In this document: positions 61,561-64,000 of the stretch, piece after piece
Position numbering within the stretch: the stretch's first letter is position 1
How the letters are laid out: the number at the start of each line of letters is the position of its first letter
Assembly (NCBI GenBank): GCA_030737875.1
Contig: CM060915.1
Location: forward strand, 634,014,786 to 634,078,785
From: Allium sativum
Lineage: Eukaryota > Streptophyta > Magnoliopsida > Asparagales > Amaryllidaceae
Direction: 5' to 3'
Length of the DNA: 64,000 nt
Position numbers and translations under genes: made by a program
The notes under the pieces: model-generated
What the model was told of the DNA's origin: nothing
Databases searched by the model: none
Seen by the model: the letters and a program-made list of their open reading frames with translations, nothing else

Positions 61561-62689
61561 TAATTAGCCTTATTATATTATATAGGTTAAGTAGAATTCT
61601 CACACCAGTCCCATGACTGACCTTTAGTTTGTCCACTGGCAAACTCGGGTGCCCATATTTTCCACACGGGCAGTCGAGTAGCTATTTTTGCAGATATATT
61701 AAGCAGGATTCTGGGTAGAAGCTTAAAGCTGTGTCCAGAGATAGAGAGTCTTCCGCTGTGTTTCTTCCGCTGCAATATTTTTTAATTATTGTAACTTATT
61801 CTTCCGCTGTTTTTTATTCAATGTACTCTGATATTTTGTACTCTGATGTAACATTATATGATATGTTATAAAAGTCTTCTGTTGTTGTTTTAATATGTTG
61901 TATTCCCAAAGTTAAAGTATTCGTAGATTTTCACTTTTTGGGTCAGACTTGTGTGGTTTATGGTCGATTCAAAGGGTGGGAATTTGCGGGTCTTTACAAC
62001 TATTCAGTCTATGAATAAAGAAATGAGCATGATAAATACAAACTGGAAATGGGAAAGCACTATAAAACTAAGTTAAGTTGTCTAGAGTTGAATATACTAT
62101 CGTACCCCATATTAATCTCTGCACCACTATAAACTAGTTCCCAACAGGCACCCCATAATCAGGGTGAAATAATCCATTTTTTAATGATCGGCTCCTACTC
62201 GCATAGTTACATGTGTCTTACGGCCCTCGATGTTGTAGTTACCTATGCTGGTCCCACCATGGGGTGTATCAAGTCTCATGGTGGCGGCCCGACACAATTT
62301 CTAGAATGCACAGGTATACTACTGGTGCCCAGTGCCTTATTTTTCTGCGCCGGAGTGTGTGCACGCCCACACCCCGTTAGAACCCACACTGCTGCACCAC
62401 CGCCGTCGATTTGACCTCTTACAGTCAGCTCAGTAATCGTGCCCCACCCTGCCTAGTTCAGGGTATCCTGATACACCTTGTAGGGTTACTGCTGAAAAGG
62501 GTTCCCCGCTACTAGGTTTTCTACTTCTAGCCAACATGCTAAGTTGGTTAAGTGTTTTGTAAACCTAACTCCCAATCAGTCTGTATAGTTTAGCATGTTC
62601 AATTTGATTAAGTATTAATTCAATTTACTTAATCCTATCGATCCTGACTCGGCCTTAATTGTCTTATTAAAGCCTCGACCTTTCACATT

Positions 62690-62880
62690 AGACAGGTATT
62701 GTTGTGACTGCCTGTTGCCGGTTGGTTCCGGGCAGTCTTACGTCACAACTCAGTCTAACCTCGGGTCTTTATTGGGCTCAATGTTTAACCACCCACATTG
62801 GATAGGTACTGTTGTGACTACTGGACAGTCGGGCAGTTACGGGCACGTTTACATCACAACTCAATCCAACCTCGGGTTAA
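62690..62880. repeat. Imperfect tandem duplication, about 105 bp
   Basis: CATTAGACAGGTATTGTTGTGACT (about 62686) to CTCGGGT (about 62766) recurs from about 62796 to 62878 with CATTGGATAGGTACTGTTGTGAC. Both copies contain CGGGCAGTYWCG and a CATCACAACTCA or CGTCACAACTCA end. Confidence 0.8.
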
Positions 62881-63689
62881 ACACATCGTATTTTCTAAGT
62901 TTACCTATTTTGTCTCTTTTCTTTTTATATGTAAATATTTGCAGCCCATTATTCAAATTCATCTTTATTGGGTAAAACTAATTTATACCCCTTAAATGCT
63001 CTCAAGGTCATTGGCATGCGTCAGACATGCCAACACATGTGTTTTATATTTTTAACCCAACGTCATTACTCCCGTTTTATGCGTTCGCTATATTATAACA
63101 TATGTTGGGTTTAACATTTAAGCCCAAGTTAGCCACATGAAAAAGGGGAGGCTTAGAACATGGTGTATATATATTCTAAGTAACATCAAAAGGGGTGTGT
63201 GAACGCATGAACTTGCAACATAGCGAACTAATTAACATAAATTAGGCACTTGTGAACTTGCATTGTGATAGCATAAAATCATGACATAAAACATACCTAA
63301 ACATGAATCATGGTTTTAATCTAGTCATGTAAACTTGCATTTAAATTGTGAACCTAACTTAAATTATGTGTCACATATATTATCACATGATTTTGATAAC
63401 AACATAGGCCTAAAACATATTTTCAATTAGGCATAACACCAAACGTAATCTAGTCGTATTTATAGAGTCAACACAAGTTCACAAAGATGCTTACTCTTGT
63501 CACTAATACAAAAGTATGTCTTTTTTTTCTCACTAGAATCATAATTCCTATTTCAACATAAATTCATATAAATCATAATACCCAAATGGATCCAACTACA
63601 CTAAGCATGATCATAAAAATATACATAGAAGGGTCTAAAATCATGTTGGCATAATAGTGAATCACATACTTGCATGAATCTCAACTTTG

Positions 63690-63838
63690 TTGTAATAAAC
63701 TACCACGAACATATAGTTGTTAGCTTTCAACATGAGTCATATACTTGCAAATATCCAATAGGTGTTGTAATAAACTACCACAACATATAGTCGTTAACTT
63801 TCAACATGAGTCATATACTTGCAAATATCCAATAGGTC
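63690..63838. repeat. Tandem duplication, about 75-bp unit, two copies
   Basis: The unit runs from GTTGTAATAAACTACCAC through ATATAGT, TCAACATGAGTCATATACTTG and CAAATATCCAATAGGT. The copies are nearly identical, so the duplication is recent. A partial earlier copy of the ACTTGCATGAATCTCAAC type lies just upstream. Confidence 0.85.
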
Positions 63839-64000
63839 TAACATCATTATACCACAACATCCCAAATCAATTCATAATTAGAATCATAGCAACATACAAT
63901 TATGAATTATCATCACCACAAATTAAGTACAATTCCATTTCTCATTTACACAAATCAAAACACAATTATTCATTCACATCGGAATAGCACTCTACTTACA

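Larger units (their letters stand above)
55891..61998 (+). mobile_element. Solo LTR, 6108 bp, innermost of the right-hand stack
   Basis: Begins TGTAACAACCCGG and ends CGGGTCTTTACA, flanked by a perfect TSD ACTAT (55886-55890 and 61999-62003). There is no coding region or internal primer site, so it is a solo LTR. The right 2.5 kb matches 51044-54350 inverted and 10900-14853 direct. The middle 57290-59040 is a zone of tandem repeats and hairpins not seen in its relatives. A TATA box and pyrimidine-rich leader lie at 56787-56900. Confidence 0.92.
62004..64000 (-). mobile_element. Continuation of the 55424 Tekay-like LTR
   Basis: Joins 55890 once one ACTAT is removed. No coding domain is found; the frame at 62184-62414 and others have no motif. 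It includes a GC-richer segment (62200-62480) and two local duplications (62690-62880 and 63690-63838). The right LTR end, marked by a TGCCG repeat, was not seen, so the LTR extends past the window. Confidence 0.6.

Noticed and set aside
51044..61998. A single foldback element formed by the inverted arms 51044-54350 and 59500-61998
   Set aside because: The outer ends lack a shared TSD, whereas 55891-61998 has its own perfect ACTAT duplication; two opposite nested LTRs explain the inversion.
54351..61998. One LTR of 7.6 kb
   Set aside because: Flanks ATAAC and ACTAT do not match; internal starts at 55424 and 55891 with their own junctions show separate insertions.
1..64000. tRNA or rRNA genes
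   Set aside because: No cloverleaf with A and B boxes or rRNA core was seen; tRNA-like matches are only the primer-binding sites of LTR elements.

Overview
The window looks like nuclear DNA of a flowering plant, probably a eudicot, and it is almost entirely transposable elements. It is A+T-rich. It holds one long intact coding region, a Ty3/gypsy gag-pol, and one mid-size retroelement ORF. I found no host gene, tRNA, rRNA or bacterial-type operon. The best evidence is structural: six insertions have both boundaries fixed by matching target-site duplications (TSDs), and their nesting can be read base by base. Homology statements are by-eye comparisons within the window; family names come from known motifs.

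Left part (1-16087). After about 2.5 kb of unassigned DNA comes a small element bounded by degenerate inverted repeats (2562-3404), which carries an array of 20-bp palindromes. The 3' end of a Ty3-type element follows: a polypurine tract at 3833-3845 and a long forward LTR starting at 3846. That LTR is split by a reverse solo LTR of 5340 bp (5234-10573, TSD TGTAA) and can be followed to about 14853. A TATA-bearing retroelement LTR remnant follows (TATA at 16026); its continuation is displaced to 48113.

Centre (16093-48107). This is one large element on the minus strand, bounded by TSD GTATT, with LTRs of 5.2-6.4 kb and only about 1.2 kb of non-coding internal DNA: a non-autonomous, LARD-like element. 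It received three insertions. (a) A complete young Tekay/Del-type chromovirus lies at 23342-33332 (TSD TTTTT) with a 1479-codon gag-pol. (b) A 5'-truncated RTE-type LINE lies at 35458-37055 (TSD TGACCAA). (c) A non-autonomous LTR element lies at 37991-45597 (TSD AAGAG), with 1000-bp LTRs, a tRNA-Asp-type primer site and one unfamiliar Asn-rich ORF.

Right part (48113-64000). A dead L1-type LINE fragment is cut by a stack of long Ty3 LTRs, each inserted into the previous one: 51044, then 54351, then 55424, then a complete 6108-bp solo LTR at 55891-61998 (TSD ACTAT). Only the innermost is complete, so the right halves of the others should lie beyond the window in a predictable order.

The autonomous Tekay could supply proteins for related elements, although its integrase has Glu where the second catalytic Asp is expected. 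The long LTRs share a Tekay-like polypurine context, TGTAAYRNCC-type termini, reiterated modules and conserved hairpins, so they look like diverged relatives that grew by LTR expansion while losing coding capacity.
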